A stretch of 64,000 bases of DNA from positions 2,852,001 to 2,916,000 of the forward strand of contig JAUDYN010000006.1 of assembly GCA_030407005.1 (NCBI GenBank), in the 5' to 3' direction. The notes beneath the pieces were generated by a model. The model saw only the letters and a program-made list of their open reading frames with translations. It did no database searches and was not told the origin of the DNA. This DNA comes from Desarmillaria ectypa. Taxonomy: Eukaryota; Basidiomycota; Agaricomycetes; Agaricales; Physalacriaceae. Of this stretch, positions 45,883-57,109 are shown in pieces. How positions within the stretch are numbered: position 1 is the first letter of the stretch; each line of letters starts with the position of its first letter. The position numbers were made by a program, and so were the translations under genes.

Positions 45883-46297
45883 TCATTCACTAGCAAAGCG
45901 GAATCAACGGGAAAGTAACGGATATAAATATGACGACTCACAGGAGCGAAAGGGTGATATCCCCGTGAACCTTGGCCTGAATGGCGATCTCAACCTCCAA
46001 ATTCAGATCCAACCTAAGCTTACGGCCTTCCTCATTGCTCCTCCTTGCAACTGGAGCAGGAGTGTCGTCAATAGCCCCAGTTCCGCTGATAGAGTCCCAT
46101 TCCTGCATTCCATTCAAGCTGCTGTTGGGCACGAAATCCCATTCCTTTCGTCGACCGCCGTAACCGGTTCCGCTAACGGATTCCCAGGCGGAAGCGGTGC
46201 TTAAGCTGCTAGGTAAACCGTCGATGTGGGAGCGTGTAGTGGTAGGAGATTCGCTGTAGTATGGGAGCCCGCTGACTGTATTAGAGTTGTGCGACAT
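45883..46297 (-). CDS. small conserved peptide gene, family copy 9 (long N-terminus)
   Basis: Minus strand: exon 1 46297-45942, intron 45941-45890 (52 bp), exon 2 45889-45883 (TGAATGA), 120 residues ending LLE. The N-terminal part is about 92 residues, far longer than in the other copies, starting MSHNSNTVSGLPYYSESPTT. It holds an imperfect internal repeat (AWESVSGTG, EWDFVPNSS, EWDSISGTG) before RKLRLDLNLEVEIAIQAK. In the core only one residue differs (VHGD for VNGD). A TATA box (TTTTATA on plus) is at 46331-46337. This copy shows that the C-terminal core and its last-codon intron act as a module joined to unrelated N-termini. Confidence 0.83.
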
Positions 46298-46337
46298 GAT
46301 GGGCGTCGAAGTTCAAAGTTGGTCGAACCCTTTTATA

Positions 46338-47039
46338 CCAGGAAGGGGTAGCAGTAACGTTATACACACGCCACATTGAGGTACGTAAGGATGAACCGAA
46401 CTTTGTCGAACCGCGGGTTCCATGAATGTGTATTTGTTTGGTTATGTACACTTTACTTCTTGCTCTCATCCATTATCGAAACATTATCCTATCAATGCCA
46501 TTGCTGGACATGCTGTCTAGGCAATGCACACGGGCCCGGGCCCTATTCCTTCTCCCGTGCGATGTCAACGAGGAGGTTTCTACTGAGTAGATGTCGCTTT
46601 ACATCTGATTCTACCGACATCGAGCAGCCGTCTCGAGCTTGTATGTATTGAGAATATTCGCTGGGATGGGACAGGGGTGGTGGTAATTGCTGCTCGTTAA
46701 TCTTCGTTGGACGCTTGCGACTTATTATATTGTTCGGGTACGTAGGTAACTGGGGAGGAGGATTGACTAAGAGCCCAGTTTTCAGCACGGATATCCTCTT
46801 TGAGACGTCATAGGACCCATTCTCAAGCGCGACTCATGGTGACCCCGTCGATCTTAATTGAGAATATGCAACCAGGAAGAGGTTCTCTGCAAGATACCAC
46901 CAATATCTCATTTTTCACCTCTATCGTGACAGTGGCGCCTTTTTGTATGGCCGTAGCATCTGCTTGACGCTTACCCTGATCCCAGTCCATCTGTGCTTCC
47001 CAGCTCACGTGTCTCGTTGCAGCCTTGACCGCGTTACGA
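46338..47039. other. no gene recognised
   Basis: 5' flank of copy 9, then intergenic DNA leading into dispersed repeat copy B. Confidence 0.4.
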
Positions 47040-47190
47040 GTCATCTTTGCCGTTTCCTCGCTAAAGCCAAAGCATTGTGAAACGCTCGCCGAAAACGCAA
47101 ATTTGACCTCAGCAATCGCGGATAGCAGATTCCGACGCCTATGGCGTGGAGTTCGACTCTCCCGAAATGTTATCGTTTCCTAATAGCCTC
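47040..47190 (+). repeat. dispersed repeat, copy B
   Basis: Aligns with 31496-31665 (minus). Shared words include CATCTTTGCCGTTTCCTCG, CCAAAGC, TCCGACGCCTATGGCGT and AGTTCGACTCTCCCGA. The last of these looks like a Pol III B box. No coding capacity and no terminal repeats were seen. Confidence 0.45.
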
Positions 47191-48360
47191 ATTGTGCGTT
47201 CGTTTGGTATGTCCCTTCAATGGTAGCGTCTAACAGATCGTTCCCAACAAAGTCAGGACAAGGCATCCCCCTTTCACGTCGGGCCTGGTTGGACGCAAGA
47301 GTTCAACTGCTTGCCTGTGTTCCCTGGTATGCGTGCTCGAACTTCGAAATGTGATCGACACTAATATCCATATCTCATAGGTTTAAGAATGCTGACAACT
47401 ACAAATACGAATATATGATGTGCGGATCATGCTGGCTAAGCCGGAGGTCGATTCTTCAGAGAGGTTATACCCTTGATGTGTGGTGGACGAGATGCTATGA
47501 TATCTCCCTAGCGTGTAAACTTCGGTATATCATGCGTACACTCAACATGCCGCCCCGCCGACACTGCTGCTAGATGGATCATCGTTCCTATAGCGTCTGT
47601 AAAGACGCCAGATCATGCTTATGCACGAAAATATGTGCGTAACTATATGGAAACGAAGAGATAAGGCACTCACCTACCATCTCCAGAGAGCACATGCAAA
47701 TTGTGATCTCGGTCATTCGAGAAGCCTCTGAGTAACCAGATACGCCTTCTTAGTGATTGCGTACCAGTCTGTTGCATCTCACGATGAAAAGTGAATTGCT
47801 TCAAATTCCTCCAAAGCAGTCGCTACTAATAGCTTCTTACACCGGCAAACACCAAGATCGCGATGGGTCAGGGAAGGAAATTGGAAAGCCGGTGATCGAA
47901 ATGATCGTCTTACCAGCATAGTATTCAGCATCAGGATTCGCAGCGACGAACGTTGAGCATCGCAAATCTCACCTGAAGCCGACGCACACTTTTCTGGGAC
48001 ATTTTATTCTCATTGAGAACGAAAATTCACTTCGCGTCCTAGCTCCCAGAATCAGTAATCACGAGGACGAGGCCTTCGATATCAACGCTGTCTAGTCGCT
48101 CAAATAGTAGTCAAACTCTGTTTCATCTCCATCACGTTCTAAGTACTAAGGTATAAAGTTTTCTACAGTGGTGGTTATGTATCCCAAAATGACGACCAGT
48201 GGTCCAGACGTAGCGGGCACCACTTCCTCGACCCGCATCTCCAATTTGTCCTCAGTGAGGGCGAGGATATCCTCTTCCAACCATGATCTCCAGTGGCCCA
48301 CTCGTGGTTATCAAACTGTCCTTCGGTCGTTTTTCAGCCCTTCATCACGGCGGGGGCGGC
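47191..48360. other. no gene recognised
   Basis: No supported feature in this stretch. Confidence 0.4.
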
Positions 48361-49740
48361 TCAGTTCGAAGAGGACAAGCCGCTCCGTCTGTGTATGACG
48401 GAAAACCTGATCCTCAATGCAGAGGATGAGACGGTGTAGATTGGATAACATAGAAGGAGAGAGGGCTTTGGGACGTTATACCATGCCGAACAGTCCGAAC
48501 AGAGCTCGAGTTTGATGTGAGAGATTGTAGAACATGCTTCAGAAGAGAAGATGTTGCTTATTGAGGCCGACGGCTCTGACTCGAATATATCCACGCACAT
48601 ATCCAAGCTCTCGAGACGACATCCAGATGGACGGAGGAAAAGGGTGATACAGTCTGAATCAAACGACGATCTTGGTAAAAAATCGGTAACGGCCAGACTT
48701 TGGAGCATTGGCGTCGTCAGGAAGTCGAGGATACGGAAAGAGTCAACGTGGAGGTGGCAGAGCTGTGCATTAACCACCGGCGCCGAGTCCTCCGAAAATT
48801 TCTGCAACAGAAGGTGACACGTTGTGAGCGCGGGCAACAGAGAAAGAAGGCGTAAATCTTCTGGACTAGTGACGAGTCCAGAAAAAATGAATTATTCCGG
48901 GCGGTAACCTCACCTGATGGATTCCTGAGCTTAGAAGGACTGCTTGCCATAGCCGCAGGGAATTCAAGTACATATCAAAGCGATGACCAGACCCAGAGTG
49001 CCGGTTGTCGTCGCGGATAATTATTCTGATTGTCTGCAGGACAGGAAGGTGGGACATAGATTCCAGGTGGCGCATATGATGGTTGACGGTGTTTGTGCGT
49101 GGGTTCTTCAACCGTTGGCAGGATTGAACGAGTAGGGACGTTGCCGTCTCTTCTTAGCTCGGCGCTGGTGCAGAAGACCTGCAGATCGAGAGGATGTTCG
49201 TCTGTGCGCTCGAGATAGGCCCATAATATCTGGAGAGAATGCCTGTGGAAAGGAGACTTCGCCGCAGCATTCTAAGCCCAGGACGCTGTAGAGGTGTGCA
49301 ATGTATCTCTCCAAAGCCCACAGACGCGACCTAAAACCCAAAGAGGCCCAGATACATCTAGACTTTGATGTTTTTGCTCGAGGCGGTAGTCCTCTTTTGC
49401 TTCCTGCCACCAAGAATCGCAAACCGAACGTAAAATTTCGAAAATGTTGGAGGATACGACAGACGGGCATAGATCGACATGCTCGGATTTTCCAGTGCTT
49501 TCAAGACTGTATGCTGATGCAACTGGCTCTCTTTAAGCCAGGCATCAGATAAAGACAGCAGCTATTCTAGCCTTTCAATTTCGTCCTTAATCGATGCATG
49601 TTCAGAGTCAAGCAACGGCCGTGACCCTCGTAGAAATCGCAAAACGAGGCCATCGGAGCCCTGAATGGTTTTGAGAGTTCGTAGCTGTGGCTCAGGAGGA
49701 GAGATTGACAGATCTACAGTTATTTAAAGTGAGACATGAC
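48361..49740 (-). pseudogene. decayed F-box protein gene, relative of the one at 28888
   Basis: On the minus strand the pieces align in order with the gene at 28888: SVNLSPPEPQL and LRFLRGSRPLLDSEHASIK (near 49600-49710), IISSAHRRTSS-like text (near 49210), SGIHQVRLPPGIIHF (near 48890), then RLESLDMCVDIFES and ISNIFSSEACSTISHIKLEL (48400-48630). Several in-frame stops and frame changes break it, for example after EIERLE near 49575. The F-box itself is not readable. It usefully shows the undamaged frame at the site where the 28888 copy is shifted. Confidence 0.7.
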
Positions 49741-49892
49741 TCGTACAGTGAATTGTGAATCTTGGAAGATCGTTGAGGACATTGTGAGAAAAGAGTGTAA
49801 CTTTCGCTACAGCTGTGGAATAGGGATACACGCAACTTGTTGTTGCCACACCCTCATCGTTTCTGAAACTTTCCGGCTCTCGAATTGGCGAA

Positions 49893-50475
49893 ATGGACGT
49901 CGATATCAAGCCCATTGCTGGACCGACAACGTCGTCTGTGGCGACCATACCGACCCCTTCTCTTCCTCATCCTGGGCACACCGACAGCCCTACACCGAAA
50001 TCGAATATTCCGACCCATGCCACTGGCGAAGAGGCCAAAGTAAAATCTGGGACACCGAAGCCAGTGGCGCCGACCCCGCTTCCGGGTGAGGCTGCTGCAG
50101 GACCTTCCTCTGGGCTAAAATTTTCTGAAGCTGAAAGGCCGTTGCACGCCACCGATGTGCTGAGCTACCTTGATACACTCAAGGTCCATTTCAAAGGCAA
50201 GCCAGAGGTTTACAATGCCTTTTTGGATATTATGAAGGACTTCAAAAACCAAGTGTGCGTCGTAGTATCGTTTGACTCTAGCATTCTCACTCACCTTATT
50301 CCCTCAGCATCGATACTCCTGGTACATTCAACGGGTAACACAACTGTTCCATGGGAACCCGACACTCATCAGAGGATTTAACACGTTTCTTCCAGTTCGG
50401 TATCGTATAGACGTATCTACAGACCCCCTTGATCCCAATACAGTTACCGTCACTACTTCGCAGGGAAGCTGCTGA
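49893..50475 (+). pseudogene. Sin3-like PAH1 fragment with competing splice donors
   Basis: The N-terminal ~85 residues are Pro/Thr-rich and lead into a paired amphipathic helix domain: LHATDVLSYLDTLKVHFKGK, PEVYNAFLDIMKDFKNQ, and after an intron [20 protein letters not shown] and LPVRYRIDV. This is the PAH1 pattern of Sin3, the scaffold of histone deacetylase complexes. Sin3 is over 1,000 residues, whereas this stops at 175, so it is a partial copy. Exon 1 ends at 50252 or 50254 (tandem GTGT donor), intron to 50307, exon 2 to 50475. With the stronger GTGCGT donor the conserved IDTPG is restored, but a frameshift near 50326 gives a stop at 50336. With the GTGTGC donor the second helix is in frame, but IDTPG becomes HRYSW. 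It may have lost function. Confidence 0.7.
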
Positions 50476-51395
50476 ATACAGGGATTCATTTCCCCCTGTC
50501 GTCCATTTCCTCTCTTGTCCCATGCATCCTTGCAACCTCCATTGACATTTGTCACTCTGTAAAGTCATTGTAGTGTGATAGCCATGTTTCTTGACCTTCG
50601 TTATCCCGTGTCGCAGCGAGGCGCAGCTAGTCTATGACGATCGTAGTCTGAAAGATTCAGAGTGAATGGATGTACTACCTATTACTTTGGACTCATGCAC
50701 TAGTAGATAATGCTGCTACGACTGCCATTACTTCTCACAACGAGCCATCAAGGTCGGTAGTAGTTTCTTCTATTTACCCGAGCTATATCAGCGGAGATGG
50801 CCAATCTAGTCGACCAGTCTTCCTTCGTAGACAGTCTCCCATTAACTGATTTCGTCAGGATGAACGTTACGACACTTTAACTAGGTTCAAAGTCGAGACT
50901 CCAGTTTCACATCTGCGATCTTACCGGTCCGGCTTTGCGGTTCTCTTAACAAAAACGATTCAATGTTGGACGCTGAGCGCTAAACATCCTTTAATGGCAG
51001 CCACTTTTGTCTTCGCATCCCAAACTCTCTGTAATTGTAGCCTATTCACTGATGTCTTCTACCTAAAGTCAACCTAGAATTCAAACTGACACTCACAGAC
51101 AAAGTGCTAGCTTTTGATTCCCTAGAGGGACAATATCTTCTTATCTGTGCCGGCAGCCATGGAGTGCGACAGTGGAAGCGTTCGATAGCTCTCCTCATGC
51201 CTAGGGATGGTTAACTGTTTCCTAAACTCCCCCCTGCTTACAGTAAACACTCGAAACTACAACGTCAATGCGCAATTCCCTTTGGTGCAAGTTATCCACG
51301 AGGTAAAGCATCGCGTACTTTGAAGGGACCTCACGGTTAACTTCCCTCACAGCTTATTATCTGCTGACTGATACACGCAGTAGTTCAATGTGCAG
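50476..51395. other. no gene recognised
   Basis: Intergenic; no supported gene, RNA or repeat. Confidence 0.4.
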
Positions 51396-51430
51396 AACCC
51401 CAGAAACAACACTGATATTGGTATGTACTA
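51396..51430 (-). other. conserved downstream box after small-peptide copy 10
   Basis: On the minus strand: TAGTACATACCAATATCAG, then TGTTGTTTCTGGGGTTC, about 195-230 bp beyond the last exon of copy 10. This is the closest match to the boxes at 27311 and 61966. Confidence 0.5.
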
Positions 51431-51624
51431 GGTGTATAAACACCGGTAAAACACTAATACAATGTAATGAAAGGGGGAAACGAAGGATAGGGAGAAGGTA
51501 ATCGACACGGTTATGGGCTAGGCAGATGGACGTCAGTGTCGACAACTTGTACTCAGCAAAGAGAATTTTACCATGAGAGAGCCGACAACTACTCAAATAC
51601 TGTCTCTCCAGTCCTACGGAACGT

Positions 51625-51845
51625 TTACTCGCTATAGAAGAGAACAGTCAGCATGGAGGCGCGCTCAGGACGGCATAGTCATCAACTCACAGAAGGGAGA
51701 GGGTGATGTCACCGTTGACCTTGGCCTGGATGGCGATCTCCACCTCGAGGTTGAGGTCAAGACGGAGCTTCAAAGCTTCCTTGGGTGCGACGGTGCCCTT
51801 GTTGGGGCGAGTGGCAACGGAGGTAGAGGTTTCTGGGGCAGACAT
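51625..51845 (-). CDS. small conserved peptide gene, family copy 10
   Basis: Minus strand: exon 1 51845-51691, intron 51690-51632 (59 bp), exon 2 51631-51625, 53 residues ending LLE. The N-terminus MSAPETSTSVATRPNKGTVA is almost that of copy 4, 25 kb away on the other strand. The coding frame is only 52 codons without splicing, short enough for many gene finders to miss. A TATA-like CTCTTATATG (plus) is at 51881-51890, and the promoter box is at 51963-51973. Core unchanged. Function unknown. Confidence 0.85.
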
Positions 51846-51962
51846 GTTTTGCTGATACTGAATGGGTCGCTCTGGTCAGGCTCTTATATGAGAACCGTCT
51901 AACCCAGGGTATCTGCAGGATGTAAATAGGGGTACCCTCACGCCATGATGCACTCTAACAAG

Positions 51963-51973
51963 TCGGGTGCCTT
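51963..51973 (-). promoter_or_regulatory. GAGGCACCCGA-like box upstream of small-peptide copy 10
   Basis: On the minus strand AAGGCACCCGA lies about 118 bp above the ATG at 51845, preceded by AAGTTGCTTAGAC as in copies 1 and 4, which have AAGTTG at the same place. Confidence 0.5.
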
Positions 51974-53699
51974 GTCTAAGCAACTTGTCTTTTTTCGTCT
52001 CGAAGCGGTGAGCCCTACGTAACGGTTCTTATTTCATAAGAAACACGCTGCAGATACGTTGACATGCGTCTATGACTCGGGGTCTTCTCATGGACCAATC
52101 AAGTAGAATGCAAGCCGGAGAGATACGCTACAACATGCCGTCAGCGTTATGCATGCCGGTAAGAATATACTCACTTGTATTAGTGCTCCTAGGCCCAGAA
52201 TTCCCAGTGAAAGTCTACATCGTGCCAGGAACGCCTAACATGTTCGCAACCATCATCACATACTCGCCACCCTCCGCAATTTTCCTGAGTTTCTGTCATC
52301 AGTTCCGTGCCGACGCATTTCTCCGTGCACCTTTGGAAGAAATTTTTGAAGATGCCACCGCAACCTTGGATTCTACGTACCCCATTCCGTCGTTTGAACA
52401 CCAGATTCTGACAGGCTAAGCTCCCAAGATCAGAAGTCAAAAAGAACAAAGAACAAGGCTTGTGATGACATTGCAGCTTTGTGAACAACTGCGGTGCTTT
52501 GGTCCATGCCCGAAGCTCATGATCTTTTCGCAGCTCTATTGCAACAAATTACAGCATCCCGATGTCCGCTCTGCTGCTTTTCTTTGTTCCTCTTTGCTTC
52601 CAAATCAGATATCCCAAACGCCGATAACTTCAACAGCAAACCCGCGAATAATATGGTAATCATCACACTCGGGAATGCGCTGGGTTGACAAGTCCTTCTT
52701 TTGCTTCCGGACAAAAAGAACGGTCTCTAGTTCCTTTGTGGGGTTTGGAATTTGTGACGTGATCACAAACTCCCGCGGAGATCCAGTCTCCTCTACCCTG
52801 CTCAATGCTCAATGCGGCTTTGGCTATTGAGTTTGAAGGATGAAGTAAAACAGGGCATTCGGTTCGTCCCGGATAAGTGCGTTCACAGCGTTTGTTGGGA
52901 ACATTGGATGCGGCGTACGGCCGATCTCGCTATAGAACTTCTGGAAAAAGGACTCTCCCTGGTGAGACGGATACTGACTCATGCTCAATATGTACCTAGG
53001 CCACCGGGACTGGATAATGGACATATGTGTCTCTGCATGCGCTTCTTTTTTAAAATCTTGTTCTTGTCATCACGAGCGGACATCAGAGCCTAGACACGTA
53101 GTGGGTCCAACAATTTGATCGACTGCTTTAGAACACATATTCATAGCATAAGTTCCTAACAGTACGCGCTGGACCCTGGGATCGGCATGCTGGGGGACAG
53201 GGCACAATACAGTGACCCAAGCAAGAGCGTTTATGATATCCTGTAACTTTGTGCAAGTTTCAAGGCTCCTATACTGCAGGTGTGTGTTTATCATCCATCA
53301 GTTGCTCAATACCGGTGAATCCGTTTCGTTCCCACCCCTATTACCCTCTGTCGCAAGGATTGAGAACTAAATAATTCGGCACTTTCTTGTCAGTGTACCT
53401 GGCGTATGCAGTGGCGCGATCATATCACATTAACCGCACCGGTAATATCTATCCGTTTTCGTGCACACGTGTCATCGGGCCTCTGGATTTATAACCAATG
53501 ATTCTGACCTGGCGAGTCCAAGTATTACCTAGTAGGAGCTCAGATCTCTGTTTCCATATCATCTCCGATAAGTTATACATAGTCTGAAACTTTACTTCGA
53601 TCGTTGTCAGCTATCCCCGCATCATGTATGCCTCCGTCTCTTCATGGTACCGAGAGGCAGAGAGCAAGATGGCGCGGATTTGGAATAGTTTGACAAAGG
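51974..53699. other. no gene recognised
   Basis: Longest plus frame 52072-52419 (115 codons) has no recognisable motif. Nothing else is supported. Confidence 0.35.
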
Positions 53700-53870
53700 C
53701 TAACCAAGCTCAGTTTGGAACAGGAGATGGTAGAACATGCTTCAGATGAAAGTATTTCGCTGACTGTAGCTGACCAAATAACGCCTTGAAACTCTCGAGA
53801 CGACGTCCTGATGTTTTGGTGCGGATAATGACATGTAGGATCCTGTTAATATTAATACATCCAGAAAAAC
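53700..53870 (-). pseudogene. short fragment of the F-box family
   Basis: On the minus strand GRRLESFKALFGQL and the following bases to GAAGCATGTTCTACCATCTC align with the SGCRLESL-to-SEACSTIS part of the F-box relic at 48361-48640. Only about 130 bp remain, out of frame in the middle. It lies just outside the left arm of the inverted repeat. Confidence 0.55.
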
Positions 53871-53946
53871 ACAAGGGTAAACCCACATGATAGATCAAAA
53901 CAGTTTGCTACAGCGGCGAGGCTTAGGTTAATGCATTCAATGTCAG

Positions 53947-55126
53947 CTCTCACTGAAACAGCGCTACAAGATGAGAGACATTCCTCCCATCTAGTTACAA
54001 GACGGAAAGAGTAAAAGAGAAGAGAGTATATGCAAATTGCATTGGAGGTATACAATACTATACATACAGTGTTACAAATGTCCATTGTCACCCCGCCTGT
54101 TCGAAGAATAAAGCTTCGTCGAACTTAGTAGTTGTAGTGGGCGTTCCAGCAAGAAGTGTCGTAGTACTTGTGGCCATCTTTGCCATCCTTGCCGTCTTTC
54201 TTTCCGTCCTTTCCATCTTTCTTTCCGTCCTTGTCATCTTTCTTTCCGTCCTTGTCATCTTTCTTTCCATCCTTTCCGTACTTTCCGTCCTTGTCACCGT
54301 TGTATTTTCCATCCTTATCATCATCACAGTCATCCTCCCAGGTCAGGATATCAATGATCTCCTCGAACAGCTCGCAGATGAACTTGTCCTCGGATTCTTC
54401 TTTCGAATAAGCTACAAAAACATCAGATTAAAGAGTCGATTGAGCGTGAGTAGATATCAGACGGACCCTGGCAAGAGTTGCATTTATCGTCCTTCTCGCA
54501 AAGGTTCTTGCAGTCTGAGGAGTAAACGTCAGTGGAATGATCGTGGATGAAAATGAAGAGACGAGCTTACCGATCTCATAGGAGTCCTTCTTGACATCCT
54601 TGTGATCGTAGGGGGTGTACTTGCCTTTGTTCCACCCTTTGAAGTCCTTCTTGTGCTCAAACACAGGCTCCCAGGTGCAATCCTTGCGCCCCTCGTCCTT
54701 GTTGCCATAATGGTAGTCCTTGCTGCCGCCATCATTGTGGCCGTCCTTGCCCTTATAATCGACACTGCCATACGAGCCGTCCCTAGCTTGAACGGAAGTC
54801 GAGAGGACGGGGACCGCGAGAGCAGCGAGAGGGACGAGAGCGCCAACTGAGAAACGCATGGTGGAGAATGTGCTGAAGTAAGTAGATGAGGATGGTGAGT
54901 CTGTCTGTCTGGAGAATGTGGGCGATTCCATAGCTCTTTTATATCTCTTTGGATATCCTTGTCTCGACCAACTGTGAACTGGAAGAACGTCATATTGAAA
55001 CAGCACTGAGCACAGGATGAGGGGGTTTTGTGGCCAAGCGTAATCTACCCCAAGACCTGCCAAGCTGCAAGAGAACCAAGTTCGAGTGGTAGTAACCAAA
55101 TACGGTGCAGGCGGGAACGTCGGTCT
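53947..55126 (-). repeat. inverted repeat, left arm
   Basis: 1,180 bp that matches 55875-57054 in reverse complement, ending at equal distances (53947+57054 = 55126+55875). Every stretch I compared, including introns and flanks, is the same, with no indels. Just outside the outer end the two sides share a few more bases with three mismatches, then diverge. It contains one complete secreted-protein gene with promoter. Confidence 0.85.
54125..54859 (-). CDS. secreted Lys/Asp/Gly-repeat protein, left copy
   Basis: Minus strand exons 54859-54571, 54514-54467 and 54411-54125, 207 residues. A signal peptide (MRFSVGALVPLAALAVPVLS, cleavage after about residue 23-25) is followed by a charged region (SVDYKGKDGHNDGGSKDYHY), a short Cys-rich part (DCKNLCEKDDKCNSCQ), an acidic helix (FICELFEEIIDILTWEDDCD) and a low-complexity tail of KDGK/KDDK units ending CWNAHYNY. 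It is probably exported to the cell wall or medium. Codons in the tail form a 21 bp minisatellite. It is identical in translation to the gene at 56142, and the two are transcribed away from each other. No known family was recognised. Confidence 0.8.
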
Positions 55127-55874
55127 AAGACGTAGCGGAAAAAAAGGGGAGACCTGCCATACTCTTGCTGGCGCTGGGGGGTACAAGACATTTCAGGCGT
55201 GGCAAGAACAATCAGTGCAAGGAGATTGTGGGAATTGAATATAAATAATTTGAAAGCAAGAATTCGAAGTTAGTTGTACAAAGATGACTGATAAGTTCGG
55301 ATCCAAGTTGAGAGTCGAGAGAAACCGGCAACCCACAGCCGATTACAGCCGGAAAGTCCGCACAAAGTTGCCGTGACGGCTGGATCACTTTATCGTTTGC
55401 TTTTTGTCTAAAGTCATGCCCGCCCTAGCCAGAGCCTTTCCTCTTCCCCTGCTCGGAGGATGAAATTGCCACTATTATATAACGACTTCATATATATCCG
55501 CCAATTCATTGATGGTGGCCAATATGACCTTTTCATTGGAGGACTGAGGGGCTATATCAGTGTTATTACCTTCTGAAATAACGAGGGACTGACGGCTTCA
55601 TCTAGCATGTTTCGCTTATTTGGTGTCGATGTAACTACTGAGGCAAGCCACAGCGGGCTAGGATCACTTGTTTCTATTGGGAAAGATCTACATTTTTCGC
55701 TGAACCATGGACTTGGCTTAATCGCCTTGAAAATCAAATCTACGTGACTACTTTCGAAGATGAATCCACTCGGAATCCTTGGCATATCTGAAATATCTTT
55801 CCCTTTGAGTAGCAACTCTCTCGCTTCGAATGAGACTAAGGCTGGCCACTCTCAAAAGTTCCCCGTTCCCTCTG
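55127..55874. other. spacer of the inverted repeat, no gene recognised
   Basis: 748 bp of single-copy DNA between the arms. It holds no transposase-like frame, tRNA or terminal repeat that would explain the duplication. Confidence 0.6.
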
Positions 55875-57054
55875 AGACCGACGTTCCCGCCTGCACCGTA
55901 TTTGGTTACTACCACTCGAACTTGGTTCTCTTGCAGCTTGGCAGGTCTTGGGGTAGATTACGCTTGGCCACAAAACCCCCTCATCCTGTGCTCAGTGCTG
56001 TTTCAATATGACGTTCTTCCAGTTCACAGTTGGTCGAGACAAGGATATCCAAAGAGATATAAAAGAGCTATGGAATCGCCCACATTCTCCAGACAGACAG
56101 ACTCACCATCCTCATCTACTTACTTCAGCACATTCTCCACCATGCGTTTCTCAGTTGGCGCTCTCGTCCCTCTCGCTGCTCTCGCGGTCCCCGTCCTCTC
56201 GACTTCCGTTCAAGCTAGGGACGGCTCGTATGGCAGTGTCGATTATAAGGGCAAGGACGGCCACAATGATGGCGGCAGCAAGGACTACCATTATGGCAAC
56301 AAGGACGAGGGGCGCAAGGATTGCACCTGGGAGCCTGTGTTTGAGCACAAGAAGGACTTCAAAGGGTGGAACAAAGGCAAGTACACCCCCTACGATCACA
56401 AGGATGTCAAGAAGGACTCCTATGAGATCGGTAAGCTCGTCTCTTCATTTTCATCCACGATCATTCCACTGACGTTTACTCCTCAGACTGCAAGAACCTT
56501 TGCGAGAAGGACGATAAATGCAACTCTTGCCAGGGTCCGTCTGATATCTACTCACGCTCAATCGACTCTTTAATCTGATGTTTTTGTAGCTTATTCGAAA
56601 GAAGAATCCGAGGACAAGTTCATCTGCGAGCTGTTCGAGGAGATCATTGATATCCTGACCTGGGAGGATGACTGTGATGATGATAAGGATGGAAAATACA
56701 ACGGTGACAAGGACGGAAAGTACGGAAAGGATGGAAAGAAAGATGACAAGGACGGAAAGAAAGATGACAAGGACGGAAAGAAAGATGGAAAGGACGGAAA
56801 GAAAGACGGCAAGGATGGCAAAGATGGCCACAAGTACTACGACACTTCTTGCTGGAACGCCCACTACAACTACTAAGTTCGACGAAGCTTTATTCTTCGA
56901 ACAGGCGGGGTGACAATGGACATTTGTAACACTGTATGTATAGTATTGTATACCTCCAATGCAATTTGCATATACTCTCTTCTCTTTTACTCTTTCCGTC
57001 TTGTAACTAGATGGGAGGAATGTCTCTCATCTTGTAGCGCTGTTTCAGTGAGAG
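55875..57054 (+). repeat. inverted repeat, right arm
   Basis: Reverse-complement partner of 53947-55126. It spans from about 267 bp upstream of the gene's ATG to about 178 bp after its stop, so the unit copied is one gene with its flanks. Beyond 57054 the sequence still resembles the left flank for a few bases (three differences) before diverging. Confidence 0.85.
56142..56876 (+). CDS. secreted Lys/Asp/Gly-repeat protein, right copy
   Basis: Exons 56142-56430, 56487-56534 and 56590-56876 join in frame for 207 residues. Introns are 56 and 55 bp (donors GTAAGC and GTCCGT). I chose ATG 56142 because a hydrophobic signal peptide starts directly there; an in-frame ATG at 56070 would add a 24-residue polar leader. 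TATAAAA is at 56058-56064. Domain order is as in the left copy: signal peptide, K/D/G-rich, four-Cys cluster, acidic helix, KDGK repeats, CWNAHYNY. The regular charge pattern suggests a structural or ion-binding role outside the cell, but this is only inference. Confidence 0.8.
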
Positions 57055-57109
57055 TTGACGTTGAATACTTGTGGTGTAAGGCGAACACAATCTGACTTCG
57101 ATGCGTGGA

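Noticed and set aside
54137..54550. 137-codon Leu/Ser-rich frame (and its mirror at 56451-56864)
   Set aside because: Antisense shadow of the KDGK repeats and introns of the secreted-protein gene.
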